A program made the translations under genes and the position numbers. The notes under the pieces are model-generated. The model was given only the letters and a program-made list of their open reading frames with translations. It did no database searches and had not been told where the DNA came from. A stretch of DNA of 64,000 nt from Bacillus multifaciens. Lineage in GTDB: Bacteria; Bacillota; Bacilli; Bacillales; Bacillaceae_G. Shown in pieces: positions 8,724-16,626 of this stretch (the stretch's first letter is position 1; the number at the start of each line of letters is the position of its first letter). The stretch is from positions 62,001 through 126,000 of the forward strand of contig NZ_JAVBXD010000006.1 of the NCBI RefSeq assembly GCF_030756675.1. Reading direction: 5' to 3'.

Positions 8724-10285
8724 TGACTGCTCTATTAGCTTATGATGCTGGAACCGGTAGTATCCGAGCTGTCTTATTTGATTTGCAAGGAAATCAACTT
8801 GCTGTTAGCCAACGAGAATGGGTTCACATAGAAAACTCACGATACCCAGGTTCAATGGATTTTGACGTAAAGGAAAATTGGAACCTTATTCAAAACTGTA
8901 CAAAAGAAGTACTACAAACAAGTGGTATTCCCCCTTCTTCTATTCAAGGAATTAGTGCAACAAGTATGCGCGAAGGATTCATTTTATATAACAAAGATGG
9001 TACAGAAATTTGGGCATGCGCAAATGTTGATAACCGGGCTACTGATGAGGTTACACAACTCAAGCAAATACACACCCACATTGAACGTGATATATATACA
9101 GTATCCGGGCAAACGTTCGCTCTAGGTGCATTACCAAGGTTGCAGTGGATTGCAAAACACCAACCAGAGATTTATGAGAAAGTACATTCTATTACTATGT
9201 TAAATGATTGGATTTTATATAAACTGTGCGGCGTCTTACAAGTTGACCCTTCCAATGGGTGTACAACGGGAATTTTCAATTTACAAAACAGAAATTGGGC
9301 TCCCGAGTTAGCAACCCAATGTAGACTCTCCTCTATACCCTCACCACAAATAAATGAAGCAGGGACTATTATAGGAAACGTAACAAAACAATGCGCAGCA
9401 GAAACTGGATTATTCGAGGGAACGCCTGTTGTTACTGGAGGCGGAGATGCGCAAATGGCTTCTCTCGGTTCCGGGGTTGTCAAAAATGGGCAAACGTTCA
9501 TATGCGGTGGAAGTTTTTGGCAACAAGAAGTAAACGTAAATAATCCTGTACCAGATCCAAACGCTCGCATTCGTGTAAATTGTCACGTTCTTCCTACTCT
9601 TTGGCAATACGAAACAATTGCCTTTTTTCCTGGTCTTGTTATGCGGTGGTTTCGAGACGCTTTTTGTCAGGAAGAAAAACAACGAGCAAAAGAACTAGGT
9701 ATCGGTGCTTACGAATTATTAGAAGAACAAGCAAAGGACGTCCCCGTTGGATCACACGGCATCATTCCGATTTTTTCTAATGTCATGAACTATATATCTT
9801 GGCGTCATGCATCTCCCTCTTTTATAAATTTAAGTTTAGATTCTGAAAAATGCGGGAAGAAAGAAATATTTCGAGCAATTGAAGAAAATGCTGCTTTCGT
9901 GACATATGGAAATTTAAAGTTAATTGAAAAAATAACAGGAGAGTTCCCAAAAGAAGTAGTTTTTGCCGGAGGAGCTTCAAAGGGGAAATTATGGTGTCAA
10001 ATTGTTGCTGATGTATTAGGCGTTCCTGTAAAAGTACCTGTAGTTAAAGAAGCAGCCGCTTTAGGAACAGCAATTGTGGCAGGGATTGGTGTTGGTATTT
10101 ACCATTCAATGGAATCTACTTCTGAACAATTTGTAAAATGGGAAGCAACCTTTATACCAAATAGTGAAAATCATAAACAATATCAAATTTTATACAAAAA
10201 CTGGAAGACTGTATACCAACAGCAACTCCAATTAGCTGATCAAGGCTATACTTCTCATATGTGGATTGCACCTGGTGCTTTGTAA
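8723..10285 (+). CDS. lsrK: Autoinducer-2 kinase
   Basis: FGGY-family kinase of 520 residues that phosphorylates the AI-2 precursor DPD in the cytoplasm. The first ATPase half opens with LAYDAGTGSIRAVLFD; the substrate region carries SATSMREGFILYNKDG and WACANVDNRA, which are typical of LsrK and not of xylulo- or gluconokinases; the second half has VVFAGGASKGKLWCQIVADVLG near residue 415. It is followed by a cupin and by lsrF, supporting the AI-2 assignment. The start ATG overlaps the stop of the lsrR fragment. The gene is intact although the importer genes are lost from this locus. Confidence 0.93.
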   Translation: MTALLAYDAGTGSIRAVLFDLQGNQLAVSQREWVHIENSRYPGSMDFDVKENWNLIQNCTKEVLQTSGIPPSSIQGISATSMREGFILYNKDGTEIWACANVDNRATDEVTQLKQIHTHIERDIYTVSGQTFALGALPRLQWIAKHQPEIYEKVHSITMLNDWILYKLCGVLQVDPSNGCTTGIFNLQNRNWAPELATQCRLSSIPSPQINEAGTIIGNVTKQCAAETGLFEGTPVVTGGGDAQMASLGSGVVKNGQTFICGGSFWQQEVNVNNPVPDPNARIRVNCHVLPTLWQYETIAFFPGLVMRWFRDAFCQEEKQRAKELGIGAYELLEEQAKDVPVGSHGIIPIFSNVMNYISWRHASPSFINLSLDSEKCGKKEIFRAIEENAAFVTYGNLKLIEKITGEFPKEVVFAGGASKGKLWCQIVADVLGVPVKVPVVKEAAALGTAIVAGIGVGIYHSMESTSEQFVKWEATFIPNSENHKQYQILYKNWKTVYQQQLQLADQGYTSHMWIAPGAL

Positions 10286-10310
10286 ATTGTTACAAAAAGG
10301 AGTGATAAGT

Positions 10311-10667
10311 TTGTTAAAAATAAATGAAGAAGATTTCTCCTATCGCTTCGGTGATAACGGACCAAAATATTTAGTAAAGGGACCTAATATTGATATAGGC
10401 GTTGTTGTCATTAAACCAGGCCAAGATTTTCAAAATCATTATCATAAAACGTGCGAAGAAATTTTCTACGCATTAGAAGGTGAAATAGATTTCTATATTA
10501 ATCACGTAAAAGTTCCTATTAAACAAGGTGACGTCTTACAAGTTCGTCCTCATGAATCTCACTATCTCATCAATCGCTCTTCTCAAAATTTTAAAGCTCT
10601 CTTTATTAAATCACCTCATCTGCAAGAAAAAGATACTGTACAAACAGAAAATCCAAACTGTAATTAA
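10311..10667 (+). CDS. Small cupin protein in the lsr operon
   Basis: A single-domain cupin of 118 residues. Metal-binding signatures are HYHKTCEEIFYALEGE (His-x-His, Glu) and the second motif VRPHESHYLIN. The start is TTG 10311-10313 with AAGGAG eight bases upstream; upstream in-frame ATG codons lie inside lsrK without a ribosome site. In enterobacteria this position is filled by lsrG, an isomerase of phospho-AI-2; this protein is not LsrG-like (LsrG has a ferredoxin-like fold), so a replacement of that step is a reasonable inference. It is 13 bases upstream of lsrF. Confidence 0.8.
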   Translation: MLKINEEDFSYRFGDNGPKYLVKGPNIDIGVVVIKPGQDFQNHYHKTCEEIFYALEGEIDFYINHVKVPIKQGDVLQVRPHESHYLINRSSQNFKALFIKSPHLQEKDTVQTENPNCN

Positions 10668-10680
10668 GGAGTGATACCCT

Positions 10681-11463
10681 ATGACTTGGGGATTTCAAAA
10701 TCGCTTACATACTATTTTTCCTGGTGGAAAAGCAGTTATGTTAGCAATTGATCACGGTTACTTTTTAGGACCCATTCATGGATTGGAACAGCCTCATGAA
10801 ACAGTAAAAAACCTACTCCCATACACTGACTCCCTTTTTTTAACGAGAGGTGTTCTTAATTCTTGTATACCAGAAAATTGTAAAACTCCTATGGTCCTTC
10901 GTGTATCAGGCGGGGCCACTGTAGTTGGAAAAGATCTTGCGAACGAAACAATTGTTACTCCAATAAAAGAAGCTTTGCGTCATAACGTAGCTGGAGTTGG
11001 CGTATCTGTCTTTGTTGGATCTGATTATGAAACACAAACTGTAACAAACCTTGCCAATGTAGTATCTGAAGCACACGATTACGGTTTACCTGTCCTTGGA
11101 ATTACAGCGGTAGCAAAAGAACTTCAAAAACGAGAAGCACGTTTTCTAGCACTAGCTTCACGCGTATGTGTTGAAATGGGTGCTGATATTATTAAAACAT
11201 ATTACTGTGAGGGGTTTGAAAAAATCACAAGTACATGTCCTGCTCCGGTTGTTATTGCAGGGGGGCCAAAGTTAGACACAATTGAAGCAGTGCTTACAAT
11301 TACATACAATGCACTACAAGAAGGGGCAGTCGGTGTTGATATGGGGCGGAATATTTGGCAATCCGAACACCCTGTTGCGATGATTCAATCTATTTATGGC
11401 ATCGTAAAAAACGGATTAAATGTAAAAGAAGCTCTAGAATTATATAATACTATTATAAATTAA
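10681..11463 (+). CDS. lsrF: 3-hydroxy-5-phosphonooxypentane-2,4-dione thiolase (AI-2 degradation)
   Basis: Class I aldolase-like TIM barrel of 260 residues that, in the Lsr pathway, transfers an acetyl group from the AI-2 breakdown product to CoA. Seen: AIDHGYFLGPIHGLE near the N-terminus, LRVSGGATVVGKDLANETIV, the Schiff-base lysine segment GADIIKTYYCEGF near residue 180, and the phosphate-binding VIAGGPK and GVDMGRNIWQSEHP loops. It is the last gene of the lsrK-cupin-lsrF operon, ended by a strong hairpin. A GGAG ribosome site precedes the ATG. Confidence 0.93.
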   Translation: MTWGFQNRLHTIFPGGKAVMLAIDHGYFLGPIHGLEQPHETVKNLLPYTDSLFLTRGVLNSCIPENCKTPMVLRVSGGATVVGKDLANETIVTPIKEALRHNVAGVGVSVFVGSDYETQTVTNLANVVSEAHDYGLPVLGITAVAKELQKREARFLALASRVCVEMGADIIKTYYCEGFEKITSTCPAPVVIAGGPKLDTIEAVLTITYNALQEGAVGVDMGRNIWQSEHPVAMIQSIYGIVKNGLNVKEALELYNTIIN

Positions 11464-11495
11464 CCATTCAATCAGCATTTATGTTCACGATTTAA

Positions 11496-11530
11496 GAACA
11501 AGTAATTTGTTTTATCCAAATTACTTGTTC
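11496..11530 (+). terminator. Terminator of the lsrK-cupin-lsrF operon
   Basis: Stem GAACAAGTAATTTG / AAATTACTTGTTC with an eight-base loop, 33 bases past the lsrF stop. Confidence 0.8.
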
Positions 11531-11576
11531 GTTTCTAATTTCATATATTTTCTTACTTGTTTTATCAAACATGTTG

Positions 11577-11771
11577 TCAATTTTTTTCTTTTCCCTCCAA
11601 CAACTCAATAACTCTATCTAACTTCTTCTCAATTTCAACCGAAGAAGCTCTTTGATTTGACTGATTGATGAGTCGTGATCGTATAAAGGCGCCAAGCGAA
11701 ATAAAAAATAGCAGTGTTAAAGCGAAGAAAAGAATAATTGAAACAATGTTTACAATTGAAAAAATATCCAT
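11577..11771 (-). CDS. Small membrane protein, DUF4083-like
   Basis: 64 residues: one membrane segment (about 8-32, SIILFFALTLLFFISLGAFI), a short basic stretch RSRLINQSNQR, then an amphipathic/coiled-coil tail EIEKKLDRVIELLEGKEKN. This arrangement is that of the DUF4083 family of Bacillus, function unknown. A ribosome site GAAAGGATCGACGG precedes the ATG. Monocistronic. Confidence 0.75.
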   Translation of the reverse strand: MDIFSIVNIVSIILFFALTLLFFISLGAFIRSRLINQSNQRASSVEIEKKLDRVIELLEGKEKN

Positions 11772-11838
11772 TCTTCCGTCGATCCTTTCTATTTCTTCAT
11801 TAATTAATATGAAATGACGCCTTTTTTCTTTTGTTTAA

Positions 11839-12408
11839 TTAAGAAGAGATTCCCTTACAAAACTTTAAGGTTGAATCTAACTTTTCTTTCTCTTTCAACA
11901 AGTCCATTAATTGACATACAGCTACTGCAAACTCTGCAAACGCAGTACCCTTTGCAGTTATTATTTTGTCTTCCACTTCAATATCTGTTCCTGTATATAC
12001 TGATGTTGCAAATAGGGCTTTGTTATTCTCATATGTATGCTGAAGACACGTAAATTTTCTACCATTCAGTATCCCTGATTTTCCCAATAAGATAGCGGAA
12101 GCGCATATAGAAGCAATAGGAATATGTAAGTTAAAGGCGTTCATTAACATCCTACTAACAATTTCCTCATCTATTATTTCATGAACACCATCTCCTCCAG
12201 AAATAAGGACTAAATCAAATTCATTTACTTTAATTTCAGTTAAAGAGGTTTCGACTTGAGTCCATAACCCACCAATACTTTCTACTGGTTTACCATCTAC
12301 GGAGATAGTGGTAATTTCTGCTTTACCTATTTTTCTAAGCAAAAATAATGCGTGAGCTATTTCAAAATCAGCGTATTGTGGATAAGCAAGAAATAATATT
12401 TTTTTCAT
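11839..12408 (-). CDS. DJ-1/PfpI (class I glutamine amidotransferase-like) family protein
   Basis: 189-residue single-domain protein of the DJ-1/PfpI superfamily. The nucleophile elbow is PIASICASAILLGKSG (Cys near residue 101), with an acidic residue upstream in the FADFE-like start (YADFEIAHALFLL) and the LISGGDGVHE loop. Members act as proteases, glyoxalases, deglycases or, fused to AraC domains, as sensors; nothing here decides between them. Divergent from a GNAT gene. Confidence 0.85.
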   Translation of the reverse strand: MKKILFLAYPQYADFEIAHALFLLRKIGKAEITTISVDGKPVESIGGLWTQVETSLTEIKVNEFDLVLISGGDGVHEIIDEEIVSRMLMNAFNLHIPIASICASAILLGKSGILNGRKFTCLQHTYENNKALFATSVYTGTDIEVEDKIITAKGTAFAEFAVAVCQLMDLLKEKEKLDSTLKFCKGISS

Positions 12409-12601
12409 ACAATAATCATTCCCCTTTACATTTGTTATTCAATTACTTATAAAACCTCAAACATTTTTATCCGATACTTTCAAACTATAATCTGCTCTTA
12501 AATTGCGAAGATTTTTATCGCTAAATTATCGGAATAGTCAATATAAAATCTTGTATAATGAAAGCAGTAATAAAAATCTAATATACCGGACGGTGTTACA
12601 T

Positions 12602-13096
12602 ATGAATGAAAATCTTACCTTACAAGAATACTTTTCTGATTATCAATTTCAAATTTTAGATTTAATTCTCTCCATCCAACAAGATGAATACAATATCCCT
12701 ATTTCAAAAGAGGATCAACCTGATTTACTTAGCATAGAAAGCGTTTACCAATCTGGTAACGGTAATTTTTGGGTTGCACTTTATCAAGGAGAAGTTGTAG
12801 GCACTATCGCTCTTTTAGATATTGGCAATCGTCAAGTAGCATTGAGAAAAATGTTTGTGAAAAAAGAGTATAGAGGCAAAACATTTCAAACAGCTAGTCT
12901 TTTATTACATAACGCGATTGCGTGGGCAAAGACAAAAGAAGTGAAAGAAATATACTTAGGAACGACGTTGCAATTTGTGACGGCCCATAGGTTTTACGAG
13001 AAGCATCATTTTGAAAATATAGAAATTGATAAATTACCTACAAATTTTCCTGTTATGCAAGTAGATAAAAAGTTTTATAAATACATCGTTTCATAA
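12602..13096 (+). CDS. GNAT family N-acetyltransferase
   Basis: 164-residue acetyltransferase. The core reads FWVALYQGEVVGTIALLDIG, then ALRKMFVKKEYRGKTFQTASLLL (acetyl-CoA loop) and ending AHRFYEKHHF. The acetyl-CoA loop reads R-G-K-T-F-Q instead of the canonical R/Q-G-x-G-x-G/A, so it is somewhat degenerate. I prefer ATG 12602 over the ATG at 12503, because the extra residues look non-coding (basic, AT-driven). The ribosome site is weak (GGTG). Confidence 0.75.
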   Translation: MNENLTLQEYFSDYQFQILDLILSIQQDEYNIPISKEDQPDLLSIESVYQSGNGNFWVALYQGEVVGTIALLDIGNRQVALRKMFVKKEYRGKTFQTASLLLHNAIAWAKTKEVKEIYLGTTLQFVTAHRFYEKHHFENIEIDKLPTNFPVMQVDKKFYKYIVS

Positions 13097-13146
13097 CTAA
13101 AGACTCTGTTATTACTTCTTCATTTATCCAAATTTCCATATATTAA

Positions 13147-14001
13147 TTAGATGGTAATAAATTCTCGCACAGTTCTTATAAAAGATTCCTTTTCTTCAAC
13201 AAAAGGAAAATGATTACTATGCTCAAAAACTACCAATTTAGAATTTGGAATCAATGTATGCATTTCTTTTGAGTACAAAACAGGGCATTGAACATCATAT
13301 TGACCACAAAGAATAAGAGTAGGGAAATTAATATGTTTTAATTTATCACGAACCTCATATGTTTTAAGGTCTTTATTATAAGCCCTCATTCTTTTTCTAA
13401 TAATTTTACTAAAGGGTCTTTCACTAAAATATTCATTATACTTTTCTGGTTTATAGAGAGACAGTTCAATCAACTTCTTATTAGCTATTCTTTTCTTTGT
13501 TTGTGAAACAAAGGGTAACATCAATGATAAAAATATCTTGGATACTTCCTTGCGATGTTGCCCTGTTTTAAAATTATATATACAACTTTCCGAATTTAAA
13601 AACTCGTTAGATGCGGAAGTATCACATATTATAAGTGAATCCAATGCCTGAGGTTTACTGGTAGCATATATTAACCCTAAAAATCCACCCGCAGAATGTC
13701 CAGCAAACGACCATTTTGGATATCCTAACTCAATTCGTATGCTTTCCAGGTCTTTAACAGTCTCATTTATTGTCAATTCATTTGAGTTTTGAACCTTTGA
13801 TGAATTTCCAGCCTGTTTTAAATTAACTAAGATAACCTTGTAAAAGGATGATAAACAATCTGCAAAAATGGAACCTTTAATGGAAAATTCTTGGTATAGG
13901 TGTGTTATACACAAAGGTTTGCCATTACCACTAATAAAGATTTCGAAGGATCCTCTTTCTGTATGAATAATTTTCTGCTCATAATTTACCAACTCATTCA
14001 C
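13147..14001 (-). CDS. Alpha/beta hydrolase
   Basis: 284-residue hydrolase of the alpha/beta fold, cytoplasmic. The nucleophile elbow is FAGHSAGGFLGL (Ser near 115), the oxyanion-side segment is GKPLCITHLYQEF instead of the usual HG, and the acid and histidine are in LCGQYDVQCPV and HSNHFPFVEE. The architecture is that of proline iminopeptidase/haloperoxidase-type enzymes. Substrate unknown. Confidence 0.85.
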   Translation of the reverse strand: MNELVNYEQKIIHTERGSFEIFISGNGKPLCITHLYQEFSIKGSIFADCLSSFYKVILVNLKQAGNSSKVQNSNELTINETVKDLESIRIELGYPKWSFAGHSAGGFLGLIYATSKPQALDSLIICDTSASNEFLNSESCIYNFKTGQHRKEVSKIFLSLMLPFVSQTKKRIANKKLIELSLYKPEKYNEYFSERPFSKIIRKRMRAYNKDLKTYEVRDKLKHINFPTLILCGQYDVQCPVLYSKEMHTLIPNSKLVVFEHSNHFPFVEEKESFIRTVREFITI

Positions 14002-14208
14002 CTACTTTACAGTTTCACTAAAAAATATTGTAGACTGTTTAAAAATAGTTGTAGACTGAAAAATTATTTTCTGTATATGAAAGCATCTTTTGTTAAGATA
14101 AAACCAACGTATCACAAAAGATTTAAAAGTCTCTTCAGAAGACCTGAAAAGACTCCCATTCGCATAATTAGTGGTATCGGATATTAAATTAAAACTAGTC
14201 TTTTTAGT

Positions 14209-14748
14209 TTAAGATGATTTCATTATTTCTTCTAAAATCTTGTTTATAAACTCACTTTTACCTTCCACATAACTCACTCGATTATTTGCTGTATTTGATA
14301 ATTCCTTTTTTAATCGTCTATATTCTTTAGCAGCTTCTGGATGATTACGAAGATAATTACGAAATGCTAAATGTCTTGCAAGTTCCTTATTATCTTTACA
14401 GCAAACATATAAGTGGTGTTCCATCCATATTCTTTTTTCTCCATGCCATGGCGTGAAATGATCTTTTCTTCCAAAAGCTTCACGCCCTTCAACGCCTTGA
14501 TTACCTTCATGATAATAACCTAATTTTTCAAGCTTTTGAGTAACTTTTGGAAGCATGTTGTGGTTATCCATTACAAGGTCTAAATCTATAATAGGTTTTG
14601 CACTTAGATTATTGACTGAAGTACTACCAACATGTTCAATTGACAATAATAAGTCGCCTAGCTCGGCTTCAAGAACATACTTTAAATCTTTAAAAATAAT
14701 TGGCCATTCTGGATTATAGTCTTCAATTCTTATTACACTCTTAGTCAT
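14209..14748 (-). CDS. GrpB family nucleotidyltransferase-fold protein (UPF0157)
   Basis: About 179 residues. Signature GrpB motifs are present: YNPEWPIIFKDLKYVL, the HVGSTSV and AKPIIDLDLV core of the nucleotidyltransferase fold, then PWHGEKRIWMEHHLYVC and LAFRNYLRNHPEAAKEY. The start is the ATG at 14746-14748, with AAGGTGG eight bases upstream, rather than the upstream in-frame GTG or ATG. Function of the family is not established; the standalone form often occurs beside resistance or stress genes. Confidence 0.85.
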   Translation of the reverse strand: MTKSVIRIEDYNPEWPIIFKDLKYVLEAELGDLLLSIEHVGSTSVNNLSAKPIIDLDLVMDNHNMLPKVTQKLEKLGYYHEGNQGVEGREAFGRKDHFTPWHGEKRIWMEHHLYVCCKDNKELARHLAFRNYLRNHPEAAKEYRRLKKELSNTANNRVSYVEGKSEFINKILEEIMKSS

Positions 14749-14902
14749 TAACATAGCCACCTTTTTGCTCTGTCCGGCTTGGCGATATGCCTAAAACTCG
14801 CCGACAAAACGTGAAAGCCTTACGCTAAAAGATATACCAACCAAAAATAAACGTTTTTTGATGATTCTGAGTGGTGCTTTTATATTCCAATTCTTAAACT
14901 TG

Positions 14903-15142
14903 CTATGAGTAGAAAATATAAAAAAGAAGATAGTTAAAGGCACAAATTAACAAAAGACCTAATGTATTTAATGTTACTGTTTTAGCATTTATTGGTTTGA
15001 AAATTAGAGATATTATAAAAAGTAATCCTGCCATCGCATAAAAAATAATTGGGTTTTTTAATAAGACAACAAATATAACAGATAAAACGATTATACCCAT
15101 ACTATAACGTTCTTCTGCTTTACTAGCATATCGAGAAAACAT
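14903..15142 (-). CDS. Small membrane protein, unknown
   Basis: 79 residues with an N-terminal charged stretch (SRYASKAEERYS) and about three hydrophobic segments (15-30, 33-50, 57-78). A very good ribosome site, GGAGGG, lies before the ATG. No family recognised. Confidence 0.65.
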   Translation of the reverse strand: MFSRYASKAEERYSMGIIVLSVIFVVLLKNPIIFYAMAGLLFIISLIFKPINAKTVTLNTLGLLLICAFNYLLFYIFYS

Positions 15143-15273
15143 TTCATCCCTCCTTTCTATTCTTCGTAAAATTACATTTATCCCCTTTTCACTTTGATAG
15201 TATCAGATTTGATGTGCGAATTATTTGTAATATGGGAATTGATAGTGGCAAAAAGATTCGTAAGGTCTCACCG

Positions 15274-15392
15274 CATCGCCATCAAGCTAAGATACTCATT
15301 GTTCCCCAAAACGAGAAAATTGGCATCTCTAGGTGAAAATGTACATTTTTTTTGTTTTGGGGCGTTATAAAATTCTTAAGTTGATGAGCACG
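15274..15392. mobile_element. Short non-coding relic with IS231-like inverted ends
   Basis: About 119 bases. The left end CATCGCCATCAAGCTAAG and the right end (read inward CGTGCTCATCAACTTAAG) match the IS231 terminal repeat as I remember it (CATGCCCATCAACTTAAG) at 14 and 16 of 18 positions. An inner inverted pair CCCCAAAAC / GTTTTGGGG is also present. There is no transposase, so this is an internally deleted or MITE-type derivative. No target duplication could be seen. Confidence 0.55.
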
Positions 15393-15438
15393 AGAGGTAA
15401 AGTATCGTAACTTTATTTCAAATCCATAGTAATATCTT

Positions 15439-15936
15439 TTAACACGACACAGCACTTAGTTTATCTTTATTTAAATTCCGACAAAATCTGTTCAATTCAT
15501 TGAAGGCTTCCCATAATGCATCCACTGCTACCTTTCCATCTTCTTCTTTTATCAGAACCCAAATGGTCTTATGACTATCAGCAGCTTGTAAAATTTGCAC
15601 ACCTTTTTCCCATAGAGCAGAACTGACTTGTGATACGATTCCTGGCGCCCCAGAAAATTCAGCTGTTCCTTCTATGGTTACCTTAATACACCCTGGATTG
15701 ATTTCAGGAATATAGTCAAACTGTTCGATAATTGTAATTGCCTTTGCTAATTTTTCATTCTCTACAGAAAATAAGACTTCCTCTACAGATATGTGTACAA
15801 AATCAACCTTAATCTTTTCTTTAACAATTTGATTAAATATCGGAATTGGGAACATAGTATCTATTTCTTTTTTCTTTACCTTTATTTGATTTATTGGTGA
15901 ACTACAAAAAATATTTGTTTTAAATATTTCACTCAT
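15439..15936 (-). CDS. Stand-alone ACT-domain protein resembling the aspartokinase regulatory region
   Basis: About 165 residues. The C-terminal two thirds read like the paired ACT region of aspartate kinases: KAITIIEQFDYIPEINPGCIK-like strand, then EFSGAPGIVSQVSSALWEKG and QAADSHKTIWVLIKEED. The first 35 residues (KTNIFCSSPINQIKVKKKE) have no recognisable domain. No kinase domain is present, so it cannot be an aspartokinase; it may bind an amino acid and act as an independent sensor or subunit. Start at the second ATG, nine bases from GGGAG. Confidence 0.7.
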   Translation of the reverse strand: MSEIFKTNIFCSSPINQIKVKKKEIDTMFPIPIFNQIVKEKIKVDFVHISVEEVLFSVENEKLAKAITIIEQFDYIPEINPGCIKVTIEGTAEFSGAPGIVSQVSSALWEKGVQILQAADSHKTIWVLIKEEDGKVAVDALWEAFNELNRFCRNLNKDKLSAVSC

Positions 15937-16105
15937 AATCATAATCTCCCATCTTTAAAACCATTCATTTTTCCCAACCTCTATACTCTTTATATTTTTT
16001 CAGAACATTCTTTCTCATTTTAAATCAAAAGAATAGCCCAGTAAATCCAAAATTTGTATTTACTAATCACTAAAAATAACATAAAAAACAACTTAAATTT
16101 CAGTA

Positions 16106-16294
16106 CCAATCCTTGTAATTAGTGACAAGTATGACGATGCCATTGGACCAAGTCACTTTAAAAAATTTAAGTTTTCTAATATGTCCGTTACTATTTTAGA
16201 AGATAAACATCATCCTTATTTAGAAAACAAAGAGGAATTTAAACGTGTAATTCAGGAATTTGTACTAACTATATCTACTCTTAAAACAACTTAA
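16106..16294 (+). pseudogene. C-terminal remnant of an alpha/beta hydrolase
   Basis: 63 codons without a start read PILVISDKYDDAIGPSHFKK, then NMSVTILEDKHHPYLENKEE, FKRVIQEF and stop at 16294. This is the acid-and-histidine end of an alpha/beta hydrolase (Asp in DKYDD, His in DKHHP). The nucleophile half is absent upstream, where the sequence is AT-rich and without a frame. A deletion scar, not expressed as an enzyme. Confidence 0.75.
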
Positions 16295-16514
16295 ATTTAC
16301 TATTAATAACGCTGATTATGTGAATGTTAAAGATTTTGCAATACTTTGAATTTATGTCATTTGGTTACGGCAACCAAAAGTGAAATATAGGGATATATAA
16401 ACTCCAATTGAAAATAGCATGAAATGAATAATATCATCGTCCCTATAATACTATTTATTTTTCTTTTACCAATTATATTTTTAGACTTTAGATTGATTAA
16501 CAAGAAATACTAAC

Positions 16515-16549
16515 AAAAAAAAGCTTTAGATAATATCTAAGGCTTTTTT
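16515..16549. terminator. Bidirectional terminator
   Basis: AAAAAAGCTTTAGATA / TATCTAAGGCTTTTTT, one mismatch, short loop, T-run on both strands. It serves the minus-strand GNAT gene ending at 16627. Confidence 0.8.
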
Positions 16550-16626
16550 GTTTTTCTTTGTGAATTCTTATTAAACTGTCCATTTTATAGGGTACAGTTC
16601 AGGTTTCAGATTATCTCTTTTCACTT

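Noticed and set aside
14000-14200. Short plus-strand frame running out of the alpha/beta hydrolase gene
   Set aside because: Mostly antisense to the hydrolase start and then AT-driven; no ribosome site or family pattern.
14765-14850. GGCGA...TCGCC hairpin before the GrpB gene, considered as a riboswitch or RNA leader
   Set aside because: No known conserved core is present, and the stem is only five bases; too little to call.
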